Source: Hyphomicrobiales bacterium
GTDB taxonomy: Bacteria > Pseudomonadota > Alphaproteobacteria > Rhizobiales > Beijerinckiaceae
DNA: 64,000 bases
Reading direction: 5' to 3'
Assembly: GCA_019247605.1 (NCBI GenBank)
Contig: JAFBAS010000188.1
Span: 1-64,000, forward strand
This document shows positions 26,743-35,141 of this stretch, one piece after another. Positions within the stretch are counted from its first letter, which is position 1, and the number at the start of each line of letters is the position of its first letter. The notes under the pieces are model-generated. The model ran no database searches. It was not told the DNA's origin and saw nothing but the letters and a program-made list of their open reading frames with translations. The position numbers and the translations under genes are program-made.

Positions 26743-27030
26743 ATGATGAAGAACCCCCCACATCCCGGCATCGGAATCAGGGACGAAATCGCTGAGCTTG
26801 GCCTCTCTGTTGCGCAAGCCGCCAAGGGGCTCGGCGTGACTCGCCAGCAGCTCCATCGGGTCATCAACGGCCGATGCGCCATCACGCCGGAAATGGCCTT
26901 GCGATTGGAGAAGTCGATCGGCAGCAACGCCGATTTCTGGCTGCGCCTACAGGTCAATTACGACCTGGCGAAGGTGCGTGCGCGCGCCGGCTCGATCAAG
27001 GCCATCCGCTTGGAGCGGAAAGTCGCGTAG
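26743..27030 (+). CDS. higA: HigA-type antitoxin, XRE helix-turn-helix
   Basis: 95 residues from ATG 26743, 8 nt after AGGGAGA; a TTG at 26737 is the alternative. It starts with the HigA-typical PPHPGIGIRDEI, and the helix-turn-helix is LSVAQAAKGLGVTRQQLHRVINGRCAITPEMALRL in pieces. FWLRLQVNYDLAKVRAR follows, the dimer and toxin-contact region. It should neutralise HigB and repress the operon through the upstream palindrome. Confidence 0.94.
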   Translation: MMKNPPHPGIGIRDEIAELGLSVAQAAKGLGVTRQQLHRVINGRCAITPEMALRLEKSIGSNADFWLRLQVNYDLAKVRARAGSIKAIRLERKVA

Positions 27031-27097
27031 ATAACCTTAAAACCGAACTCCAAATATTGGTTTAACTGACGGATCGAGTTGGAAGGAAGGGATTAAC

Positions 27098-27402
27098 ATG
27101 GGGTTGTGGGCGCGAGGGATAAGATCCGTAAGGGATTGACGGAGGCCGTCGCGTATGCGCGCGGCCAGGTTGGCGGTGCTCGCGTGCGTGAGGTCAAGGT
27201 GCCGCAGAGTATCGACGTTCATGCCGTGAGAAGTAAGCTTGGCATGTCGTAGCGGGAATTTGCGTTGCGGTTTGGCTTCAGCTTGGCGACGGTAAAGAAT
27301 TGGGAGCAGGGACATCGCATGCCGGAAGCATCGGCAAGGGTTTTACTGACCATCATTGATCGGGAGCCAGACGCGGTCGTGCGCGCTCTCGCTGTCGGAT
27401 AG
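27098..27402 (+). pseudogene. Decayed XRE-family antitoxin gene (nonsense and frameshift)
   Basis: The frame 27106-27402 reads as a NadS/HigA2-like antitoxin: KGLTEAVAYARGQVGG, VKVPQSIDVHAVRSKLGMS, then a TAG stop at 27250-27252, then [39 protein letters not shown]. The stop stands where relatives have Gln, as in a CAG-to-TAG change. The only good start, ATG 27098 behind GGAAGGAAGG, is one base out of frame with this reading, indicating a second lesion. No toxin gene lies beside it, so the partner is gone. Confidence 0.85.
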
Positions 27403-27519
27403 CCGATATTCATCCAATGTAAAAGAAGGCCGGATTAGCCGATCGTCCGGCCCTTTGTTTTGCCTCGCTGCTAGCAAAGGGATTGTTCCCTATCGTCACG
27501 CCTCCGCCTTGGGCGCACC

Positions 27520-28266
27520 TCACGCGGCACCCGCGACGATGAGCTCGAGCACATCCTTCTCGGTCGTGTCCTTGATGCGGCGCTCGCCCGCATTCACGCC
27601 GCGCTTCAGCACCATCACCCGGTCACCGACCTCGAAAATGTCGGTGAGACGATGCGAGATGATGACTTGCGCGACGCCTTGGCGCTTCAGCTCCGCCATG
27701 GTCTCGAGAAGCTTCGCGGTCGCCATGACGGAGAGGTTCGCGGTCGGCTCGTCGAAGATCACCACCTTCGGCTCGAATGAAAGCGCGCGTGCGATGGCGA
27801 CCGATTGCTGGCGCCCGCCCGAGAGGCTCTCGACTTTCGCGTGCACCGAATTCACGTCGACCTTGAGCCGATCGAGAACCCTGGCCGCATCGCCATACAT
27901 GCGGGCCCGATCGACAAAAACCCCGAAACGGCGCGGCCAGCGGCCAAGGAAGATGTTCTGCCCCACATCCATGTTCCCGCACAGCGCAAAATCCTGGTAG
28001 ATCATCTCGATGCCGCGCTCGCGGCTGTCGCGAGGGCTTGCGAAATCGACCGCCTCGCCTGCGACGAGGATTTCTCCGCCGTCGCGGCGGTAGGCGCCGG
28101 TGAGCACCTTCATCAGGGTGGATTTCCCTGCCGAGTTGTCGCCCACAAGGCCGAGGATCTCACCAGCTCCGAGGCGGAAATCGACGCCTGAAAGCGCACG
28201 CACCGGCCCGAACGCCTTGTCGATCTTCCGCATCTCGATGAGCGGCGTTTCGGAATTTGCGTTCAT
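27520..28266 (-). CDS. Sugar-type ABC transporter ATP-binding protein (single domain)
   Basis: 248 residues, one ABC domain, in contrast to the double-domain ATPases (RbsA/XylG) usual for ribose-type importers. Walker A is GDNSAGKST (near 41-49), the signature is LSGGRQQSVAIARAL, Walker B is VVIFDEPTANLS, and the switch His is in IISHRL. The ATG overlaps the permease stop (ATGA), so translation is coupled. Single-domain ATPases of the fructose-type (FrcA) family are the nearest analogy. Energises the fused permease; the substrate is unknown. Confidence 0.92.
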   Translation of the reverse strand: MNANSETPLIEMRKIDKAFGPVRALSGVDFRLGAGEILGLVGDNSAGKSTLMKVLTGAYRRDGGEILVAGEAVDFASPRDSRERGIEMIYQDFALCGNMDVGQNIFLGRWPRRFGVFVDRARMYGDAARVLDRLKVDVNSVHAKVESLSGGRQQSVAIARALSFEPKVVIFDEPTANLSVMATAKLLETMAELKRQGVAQVIISHRLTDIFEVGDRVMVLKRGVNAGERRIKDTTEKDVLELIVAGAA

Positions 28267-30542
28267 CTTGCATCCCTCGGGCGCGAGCCGCGTCGCAAGG
28301 CCGTGATCGCGCGTGAAACGATGTGCTCTTGCCGCAGCCAGATATCGGCGATCACCGCGAGGATCAAAATCGAGCCGATGAAGACGTTCATCCAATGCTG
28401 CGGAAGCACATAGGAGCCGCCGCTCGGCAGAAGAATCTGCAGCGACAGCAATGCGCGGATCAGGGTGATGGCAGCCGCGCCCGCGAGCGACCCCAGGATC
28501 GTGCCGTGCCCCCCGAAGATCGAGCCGCCGCCCACGATCACGGAGGCGATGGCGTCGAGCTCGCGCAATTGTCCGGCCGCGGGATTGAACGAGCGCAAAT
28601 AGGCCGCATAGATGATCCCGGCACAAGCCGCGCAAAGCGAGGACGCGACCAGCGACAGGAAGCGCACCCGGCGCGTGTCGATGCCGGCATAGCCCGCGGC
28701 GCGCTCATTGCCGCCGGTCGCGTAGACCATCTGGCCCCAATGTGTTCGCGCGAGCACGATGGCGGCGCCGCAGGCAAGGATCAGCAGGAAAAGCGTTTGC
28801 ACGCTGACCGCGCTCGCAAAGCTTGCCCACCAGCCCTTGCCTGGCTGAGCGCCGAGCGCGGTGAGCACCTCGGCGAGGCTTCGCCCCATCAGCGTGAAAC
28901 CTGAAGGAAAACCCGAAAGCTGGCGTCCCGCGACCAGCCAGGCCGCGAGGCCGCGCGCGATGTAGAAGGTGGAGAGCGTCGCCACGAATGATGGGAGGCG
29001 GAACCGCGTGGCGAGCGTGCCGTTCACGATGCCGCAGGCAAGCCCCGCCAGAAGCGCGAGGGACACCGCTGCGATGGGCGCAAGCTCGAGCTCCTTCAAA
29101 CAGAAGGCCGAGACCGCCGCCGCGAGCGCGAGCACGGAGCCGACCGAAAGATCGATGTCGCCGGCCGCGATGACGAAGGTGAGCCCGACGCTCAGAATGC
29201 CGATCTCGGTAAAGGCGGTGAGCATGGCGAACGAGTTGTCGAGGCCGGCCCAGAAATCCGGCCGCAACACGAATCCCACGAGCCAAAGCGCGATCGTGAG
29301 AAGAATCGCCGCCGCGTCCCGGCGTGCGAGAAAGGCGGCGATAGGTCCCGTTGCCGAATGCGTTCGCTCGAGCGCCGAGGCGGTTCGGGTTCGCGCCGCT
29401 AAGGCCGCCGCGTCCCCGCGAGGCGCAAGGAGGGGCAAGGGCGCGCGCATGAGCCAGGCGCGCAGGCGGCCAAGACCGCCTGCCGTCGCCCAAGGCTCGA
29501 TGAGCACGGCGCCGACGAGCAGGAGGCCGAGAAAAGCCGGCACGGCTCCGGGAGGCAATTGGGCCACGGCGCCGATTTCCATCTGCACGCCGCCGACGTC
29601 CACCATTCGGGTGATCGGCACGCCTTCGCGCAGCACCTTGTCGATCAGCACCGTGAGCACGGCGCCGAGGCACGAGCCAAGCACGCGTCCGCGTCCGCCG
29701 CTGATCGAAGCCCCGCCGACGATCACGGCCGCAATGACGATGAGCTCGGCTCCCTGGCCGTTTTGCGAGGTGATGCCCTTGTCCTGCGCCACATTCATCA
29801 AGCCGGCGAGCGTCGCAGCAAGCGCCGAGAGCACATAGGAGCGGATGCGTGCGCGCGTTGTTGAGATGCCCGCATAGCGGGCCGCCTGCTCATTGCCGCC
29901 GACGGCCGCCGTCTCGTAGCCGGCCCGTGTCTTGCCGAGCGCGACAGCGCCGACAAGCGCCACGATGACGAAGATGACGATCTGGTTGTTGAACCCCGCT
30001 GCATTCGTCTCGCCCAGACGAAAGAACCACGGATCGGCCGCAGCCTTCTGCCCGAACGCGATCGTGTTGCCGCCCGAAAGGCCGAGCACCAGGCCTCGTC
30101 CGATGAACAAGGTCGACAAGGTCGCGATGAAGGCCGGCACGCGCAAGACGGTCACGAGAATTCCGTTCACGAACCCGACGAGGAGCCCGGCCCCGATGCA
30201 GACCGCGAGCGCGATGGCGATCCCCGCATCCGCGTGGGAAGGCGCGTAAGCGACGGAGAAGACGGTCGAGACGAGGCCGAGCGTCGAGCCGACCGAGAGA
30301 TCGAGCTCGCGGTTCACGATCACGAAGGTCATGCCGACCGCCATCACCCCGAACCGGGACGCATCGCGCAACACCGCCGCAAACGCATCCGTGGTGCCGA
30401 AGAAAGCCGGGTTGACGAGGGCGCCCGCGAGATAAAGCCCGGCCATGAGCAAAAGAAGACCGGCTTCCCACCCGCCCCAAAGCTCAGCCGGCGCCTTCAA
30501 TGCAGCCGGAATGGTTCCTGCTTCTGTGCTCGCCGCGCTCAT
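28263..30542 (-). CDS. ABC transporter permease, two RbsC-like domains fused
   Basis: 759 residues made of two complete BPD_transp_2 (RbsC-type) membrane domains. Domain 1 is about 25-345 (RELDLSVGS, TLSTLFIGRGL, GGNEQAARYAGI, IVGGASISGG) and domain 2 about 405-745 (GDIDLSVGS, TLSTFYIARGL, GGNERAAGYAGI, IVGGGSIFGG). A cytoplasmic linker rich in Arg/Ala joins them. Normally two separate or identical chains do this job, so one polypeptide forms the whole channel. No periplasmic binding-protein gene is in view. recO lies 145 bp upstream. Confidence 0.93.
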   Translation of the reverse strand: MSAASTEAGTIPAALKAPAELWGGWEAGLLLLMAGLYLAGALVNPAFFGTTDAFAAVLRDASRFGVMAVGMTFVIVNRELDLSVGSTLGLVSTVFSVAYAPSHADAGIAIALAVCIGAGLLVGFVNGILVTVLRVPAFIATLSTLFIGRGLVLGLSGGNTIAFGQKAAADPWFFRLGETNAAGFNNQIVIFVIVALVGAVALGKTRAGYETAAVGGNEQAARYAGISTTRARIRSYVLSALAATLAGLMNVAQDKGITSQNGQGAELIVIAAVIVGGASISGGRGRVLGSCLGAVLTVLIDKVLREGVPITRMVDVGGVQMEIGAVAQLPPGAVPAFLGLLLVGAVLIEPWATAGGLGRLRAWLMRAPLPLLAPRGDAAALAARTRTASALERTHSATGPIAAFLARRDAAAILLTIALWLVGFVLRPDFWAGLDNSFAMLTAFTEIGILSVGLTFVIAAGDIDLSVGSVLALAAAVSAFCLKELELAPIAAVSLALLAGLACGIVNGTLATRFRLPSFVATLSTFYIARGLAAWLVAGRQLSGFPSGFTLMGRSLAEVLTALGAQPGKGWWASFASAVSVQTLFLLILACGAAIVLARTHWGQMVYATGGNERAAGYAGIDTRRVRFLSLVASSLCAACAGIIYAAYLRSFNPAAGQLRELDAIASVIVGGGSIFGGHGTILGSLAGAAAITLIRALLSLQILLPSGGSYVLPQHWMNVFIGSILILAVIADIWLRQEHIVSRAITALRRGSRPRDAR

Positions 30543-30686
30543 GGCTCACTTTCCGAGGATAAGCTTTCCTGGCGGGCGACAAATCGGTGTGCCCGTGAAT
30601 TGTTTCCCTCGCTCTTCGCGTGCCGCCGGAGAGAGGGAGCGAGGAGCGAAGACCTGATAGTTGGCTTCTCATTAAAAGGCCCTCGG

Positions 30687-31415
30687 CTAATTAATTGCAC
30701 GAACAATGCTGATAAACCGCTCGCGCGCTTCTGGCAGCGCAAGCCCGCGGGGTTCATGCACGTGCCGTGACAGAAAATAGCCGGTGAGTCGAAAACCCGC
30801 TTCAATATCAACAACATTCGGGAGGGCGCGGGCCTGCTCATCCACCAGGAACGCCGGAAGGGCCAGGAGCTTGTCGGCATATTGTTTGCCGGATTCCAAA
30901 GATACGGCTCTCCCGCTCTTTGGCGAGACGAAAGCGAGGTTCTCGTTCTTGCCGGTCACGACGCAAGCCGAAAGGTCGAGGCCGAAACCGAGCTCGGCCA
31001 GAAGAGCGAGCTCGAAGCGCAAAAGCAGCGGAGCGGCGATTTCCGGCTCGCGCAGATGTTCACCGATGATGCGCACCGCTTCGTAAAGCTCCGGATGAGG
31101 CTCGCGCTCGGCAAGCAGGCGCAAATGTGACGCCAAAGTCGCGAAGCCATAAAGTGCGGCGGGCGAACCGAACATCTCGGCGGCGCGAAGCTCTCCGGCT
31201 TCCACCTGGAAGGTGCCGAGCTGCGAGTCGAGCCTCGCGCGCCAGGTGATCTGCGCGAGATTGCCCGGCTGAAGGGACGCTGCGAGGCGCCGCGACCGCC
31301 CGCCCCGCACGATGCCAAGGTGGCGCCCATGCTGGCGCGTCAGCGTCTCGAGGATGACCGAGGTCTCACCATGGGACCTCGCACCCAGGATCACGGCCTC
31401 ATCGGACCATTGCAT
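30687..31415 (-). CDS. recO: DNA repair protein RecO
   Basis: Loads RecA on SSB-coated single-stranded DNA with RecR in the RecF pathway. 242 residues. N-terminal OB fold: DEAVILGARSHGETSVILETLTRQHGRHLGIVRGG in pieces, and QPGNLAQITWRARL. The helical C-terminal domain includes FELALLAELGFGLDLSACVVTG; the zinc-finger cysteines of some RecO proteins are mostly absent. It follows era by 130 bp in the normal rnc-era-recO order. Confidence 0.94.
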   Translation of the reverse strand: MQWSDEAVILGARSHGETSVILETLTRQHGRHLGIVRGGRSRRLAASLQPGNLAQITWRARLDSQLGTFQVEAGELRAAEMFGSPAALYGFATLASHLRLLAEREPHPELYEAVRIIGEHLREPEIAAPLLLRFELALLAELGFGLDLSACVVTGKNENLAFVSPKSGRAVSLESGKQYADKLLALPAFLVDEQARALPNVVDIEAGFRLTGYFLSRHVHEPRGLALPEARERFISIVRAIN

Positions 31416-31545
31416 GCTCGACCATCGTCAATTGCCAAGGTCACGATCATATCCAAAAAGCCAAGCCGTTTTGTGTAGAAGCACGCCAAATCGGCGATTT
31501 GGTGCGTCAACACCCCGCCGGTGCTCGTTCTTAAGCTGGACCACC

Positions 31546-32466
31546 TTACGATCGCGGGAAATCCAGCCCCATCTCTCGGTAGCGTTCCGGGTCGTCCGAC
31601 CAATTCTCCCGCACCTTGACGAACAAGAACAGGTGGACCCGTGCCTCGATGATCTCCTCGAGCTCGCGGCGCGCCGACGCACCGATCGCCTTGATGGTCT
31701 GCCCGCCCTTTCCGAGCATGATCTTGCGCTGGCTTTCACGCTCCACATAAATGGTCTGCTCGATGCGGACCGCCCCGCCCCGCGCCGCCTCCCACGAGGT
31801 GGTCTCGACGGTCGAGCGATAAGGCAATTCCTCGTGCAGCCGGTCATAGATCTTCTCGCGCGTGATTTCGGCCGCCATCATCCGCATCGGCATGTCTGAA
31901 AGCTGGTCTTCCGGATAATGCCAGGGACCCGTCGGCATGCGCGCCGCGAAGGCGCGGCGAAGCTCCGCGATGCCGTCGCCCGTGAGTGCCGAGATCATGA
32001 ACGTCTCCTCGAAGGCGAGGCGCTCGTTGATCTTGGACGAAAGCAAGATGAGCGCCGTTTTATCGGGGAGCGCATCGATCTTGTTGAGGAGCAGCAATTT
32101 GCGCCGGGGCTCTCCGGCGAGCCGATCGAGAATGGCGGCCGCCTCCGCATCGAGCCCCTTGCGGGCGTCGACCAGGAAGGCGACGACGTCCGCATCCTCG
32201 GCACCGCTCCAGGCGCTCGTCACCATGGCGCGGTCGAGGCGGCGCTTGGGGACGAAAATGCCGGGCGTGTCGACGAAGATGACCTGCGCCGACCCTTCGA
32301 TCGCGATCGCACGCACGAGCGCACGCGTCGTTTGCGCCTTGCGCGACACGATCGACACCTTTTGGCCGACGAGTGCGTTGAGAAGCGTCGATTTGCCGGC
32401 GTTCGGTGCGCCGATGAGGGCGACGAAACCGCATCGTTTCGCCTCCTCGGTTGAGGCAGCGCTCAC
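31546..32466 (-). CDS. era: GTPase Era
   Basis: Ribosome-assembly GTPase that binds the 3' end of 16S rRNA. 306 residues from GTG 32466, which overlaps the rnc stop (GTGA). Walker A GAPNAGKST at 19-27, DTPG, NKID, and the switch FVDTPGIFVPKRRLDRAMV. The C-terminal KH domain has ERESQRKIMLGKGGQTIKAIG and ARRELEEI. It ends FVKVRENWSDDPERYREMGLDF, typical of Era. Confidence 0.97.
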   Translation of the reverse strand: MSAASTEEAKRCGFVALIGAPNAGKSTLLNALVGQKVSIVSRKAQTTRALVRAIAIEGSAQVIFVDTPGIFVPKRRLDRAMVTSAWSGAEDADVVAFLVDARKGLDAEAAAILDRLAGEPRRKLLLLNKIDALPDKTALILLSSKINERLAFEETFMISALTGDGIAELRRAFAARMPTGPWHYPEDQLSDMPMRMMAAEITREKIYDRLHEELPYRSTVETTSWEAARGGAVRIEQTIYVERESQRKIMLGKGGQTIKAIGASARRELEEIIEARVHLFLFVKVRENWSDDPERYREMGLDFPRS

Positions 32467-33179
32467 GCCGCGCTCGCCTGCCAGACGCCGAGCTCGCGCA
32501 ACATCGCTTCGGCCGCCGCCTGCTCGGCCACGCGCTTCGAGGGCCCGACCGCCTCTTTGACTTTTTGCCCCTCGACCGAGACGCTGATGCGAAAAAGTGG
32601 TGAATGGTCGGGCCCCTCGCGTGCGAGTATCGCATAGCTCGGCGTCGCAAGCCCGCGCGCTTGCGCCCATTCCTGCAGCGCAGTCTTCGGGTCGATGCGC
32701 GGCCTTGCCGATACGCGCAAGCGCCCCTTCACGGCGCCGACCACGAGCGTGTTCGCCGCCTCATAGCCGCCATCGAGAAAGACGGCGCCAATGAGCGCTT
32801 CGGCGACATCGCCCAAAATGGCGCGGTTGTGTCGTCCGCCGCTTTGCGCCTCGCCGGCACCGAGGCGAATATGGTCGCCGAGGCGCCAGGTCTCCGCAAG
32901 CTCGGCGCAGCTTTCACGGCGGACGAGCTCGGTGAGGCGCTTCGAAAGATCGCCTTCTTGAGCCGCGGGAAACTCGCGATAGAGAAGCGCCGCGATGATG
33001 AGGCCGAGCACGCGGTCGCCGAGGAACTCGAGCCGCTGATAGCTGTTCACGCGTGAACGCGCTCCCGCCACCGCGCTCACATGCGTGAGCGCCAGCGCGA
33101 GGAGCTCCTTATCCGCAAAGCGATAGCCGATGAGCGCCTCGAGCGCCTCGGGCGTTGCGCTTCCCCCACCACGCTTCAT
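32463..33179 (-). CDS. rnc: Ribonuclease III
   Basis: Cuts double-stranded RNA in rRNA processing and mRNA turnover. 238 residues from ATG 33179, 16 bp after the lepB stop. The RNase III signature is YQRLEFLGDRVLGL, the second acidic site is GDVAEALIGAVFLDGGY, and a C-terminal double-stranded RNA-binding domain follows from about residue 165 (DPKTALQEWAQARG). It overlaps era by 4 bp. Confidence 0.97.
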   Translation of the reverse strand: MKRGGGSATPEALEALIGYRFADKELLALALTHVSAVAGARSRVNSYQRLEFLGDRVLGLIIAALLYREFPAAQEGDLSKRLTELVRRESCAELAETWRLGDHIRLGAGEAQSGGRHNRAILGDVAEALIGAVFLDGGYEAANTLVVGAVKGRLRVSARPRIDPKTALQEWAQARGLATPSYAILAREGPDHSPLFRISVSVEGQKVKEAVGPSKRVAEQAAAEAMLRELGVWQASAA

Positions 33180-33195
33180 GCGCCGAACGAGCCGG

Positions 33196-33981
33196 TCATT
33201 TGATGCGCTGGAAAATGCGGTCCCAACGCACGCTCCAGGGCCAGTTCCATGACCTCGAGGCGCCGGCATTCTCATCGAGGGAAAGAAAAATGACCTCAGC
33301 TCTTCCCTCGAGATTATCGAAAGGCACATAGCCGACGTCGCGCAAGGTGCGCGAATCCAGCGAGTTGTCGCGATTATCGCCCATCATGAAATAATGGCCG
33401 GGCGGCACCGTATAGACCTGCGTATTGCTCCAATACCCCGAGTCGCCGTTCCTCTGGATGATTTCATGCGAGACACCGTTCGGCAGCGTCTCCGTGTAGT
33501 GCGGCACGTCCACGGGGCGGCCGAAATTATCCGACATGCGATAGGGCGGCAGCGGGGTGCGCTGCGTCTCCTGGCCGTTGATGTAAAGGCGCGCATCGAT
33601 CATCTGGATGCGATCGCCAGGCAAGCCGATGACACGCTTGATGAAATCGGTCTTTCCGTCCTTAGGCAGCTTGAAAACCGCGAGGTCGCCACGCTGGGGC
33701 TCGCTGGCCATGATCCGGCCTTCAAAGTTCGTCAGGCCGAATGGAAACGAGTATTTGGAGAGGCCATAGGCGAGCTTGGAGACGAGCACATAATCACCGA
33801 CCAGCAGGGCAGGCACCTCCGACTGCGATGGAATATTGAAGGGCTGGAAAACCAGTCGCAGCGAGAGCAGGGCTATCCCGACGATCGTGGCTGCGCCGAT
33901 GAGGACAATTTCGAACGTCCTTCCCGCGGGCCGCATCTGGGCTCGGCTCCGCTCGCCCGAAACGCCCTCGAGACCCGTCAT
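33196..33981 (-). CDS. lepB: Signal peptidase I, divergent tandem copy
   Basis: 261 residues; inner-membrane type I signal peptidase with one N-terminal membrane segment (about 23-45). The nucleophile Ser54 sits in PSQSEVP instead of the usual PSGSM, so Gly is Gln and Met is Glu. The base Lys115 is kept in FIKRVIGLPGDRI, as is GDNRDNSLDSR. The middle third is nearly identical to the second copy 147 bp upstream. The altered binding-pocket residue next to the nucleophile suggests changed substrate preference or reduced activity. It sits directly before rnc, the normal lepB place. Confidence 0.92.
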   Translation of the reverse strand: MTGLEGVSGERSRAQMRPAGRTFEIVLIGAATIVGIALLSLRLVFQPFNIPSQSEVPALLVGDYVLVSKLAYGLSKYSFPFGLTNFEGRIMASEPQRGDLAVFKLPKDGKTDFIKRVIGLPGDRIQMIDARLYINGQETQRTPLPPYRMSDNFGRPVDVPHYTETLPNGVSHEIIQRNGDSGYWSNTQVYTVPPGHYFMMGDNRDNSLDSRTLRDVGYVPFDNLEGRAEVIFLSLDENAGASRSWNWPWSVRWDRIFQRIK

Positions 33982-34127
33982 CGCGAGTTAGCACCTGCAC
34001 GCGACCTTGCGGCTCCACGCAACCTTGCGGCTTCATCCGACTTGGCCATGGCCTTCGAGTACGACGCGACGGATGATGCCGGGCGGAAGCTATCCTCTCT
34101 CGTGATACGAGGAGAACGGGCAATCAT

Positions 34128-34979
34128 TCAGCGGACCAGCTCGAACAGGCGATGCCAGCGCATCGACCACCGCCAGTGCAAATACCAAAATTTCCAGCCG
34201 GGTATGTCGTCATTGTCCAGAAACGGATCCCAATCCCAGAACTTCCAGAATGGCTCCTCGTCGTGCGACCCCGGACGTGCGTGATCCTCGATCGACATGA
34301 AAATCACCTCGGCCCTTCCCTCCAGGTTCTCGAAAGGCACATAGCCAACCTCGCGCAACACCCTCGAATCCTGGGAGTTGTCGCGATTGTCGCCCATCAT
34401 GAAGTAATGGCCGGGCGGCACGGTGTAGACCGGCGTATTGCTCCAATAGCCCGAGTCGCCGTTCTTCTGGATGATCTCGTGCGAGACGCCGTTCGGCAGC
34501 GTCTCGGTATAGTGCGGCACGTCCACGGGCCGGCCGAAGTCGTCGACCGTCTGGTAGGGCGGCAGCGGTGTGCGCTGCGTCTCTTGGCCGTTGATGTAAA
34601 GGCGGGCATCGATCAATTGGATGCGGTCGCCCGGCAAACCGATGACGCGCTTGATGTAATCGGTCTTTCCGTCCTTGGGCAGCTTGAAGACCGCGATGTC
34701 GCCGCGCTTTGGCTCGCTGGCCATGAAACGACCTTGGAAATTCAACAGGTCGAATGGAAACGAATATTTCGAATAGCCGTAGGAATATTTTGAGACGAAA
34801 AGATAATCGCCAACGAGAAGCGTCGGCACGAGCGACCCCGACGGAATATTGAATGGCTGAAACAAGAAGGTGCGCACCACGAGCGCGATGAGGAGGGCCT
34901 GGACGACGATCCAAAGGAGCTCGAGAGTGCCGCCCTCGCTCTTGCGCGCGGCCGAATTACGTGTGGTCGCCTCGGTCAC
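34128..34979 (-). CDS. lepB: Signal peptidase I, canonical tandem copy
   Basis: 283 residues. Removes signal peptides from exported preproteins in the inner membrane. Membrane segment about 21-40; nucleophile Ser49 in PSGSLVPTLLVGDY, general base Lys110 in YIKRVIGLPGDRI, and GDNRDNSQDSR. A longer, tryptophan-rich C-terminus (DEEPFWKFWDWDPF, GWKFWYLHWRWSMRWHR) could lie against the membrane and is absent from the other copy in this form. Same strand and probably same transcript as the divergent copy. Confidence 0.95.
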   Translation of the reverse strand: MTEATTRNSAARKSEGGTLELLWIVVQALLIALVVRTFLFQPFNIPSGSLVPTLLVGDYLFVSKYSYGYSKYSFPFDLLNFQGRFMASEPKRGDIAVFKLPKDGKTDYIKRVIGLPGDRIQLIDARLYINGQETQRTPLPPYQTVDDFGRPVDVPHYTETLPNGVSHEIIQKNGDSGYWSNTPVYTVPPGHYFMMGDNRDNSQDSRVLREVGYVPFENLEGRAEVIFMSIEDHARPGSHDEEPFWKFWDWDPFLDNDDIPGWKFWYLHWRWSMRWHRLFELVR

Positions 34980-35141
34980 CGGCTTCTCCCTGCGAAAAAC
35001 ACGTGTCCCGGGGCTCTCCGCCCGCGGAGGCTTACATATGGCGGCGCACCCCCAGATTCGAGGCTATCTCGTCCGAGCACGGCTGAACCATGGCGAAACG
35101 CTAAGGGATCGCACATGGATGGGCTGCGTCCGTGAAATGGC

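Noticed and set aside
31486-31502. Palindrome CCAAATC-GGC-GATTTGG between recO and era
   Set aside because: Only a 7-bp stem without a T-run; could be a binding site, but nothing links it to a function.
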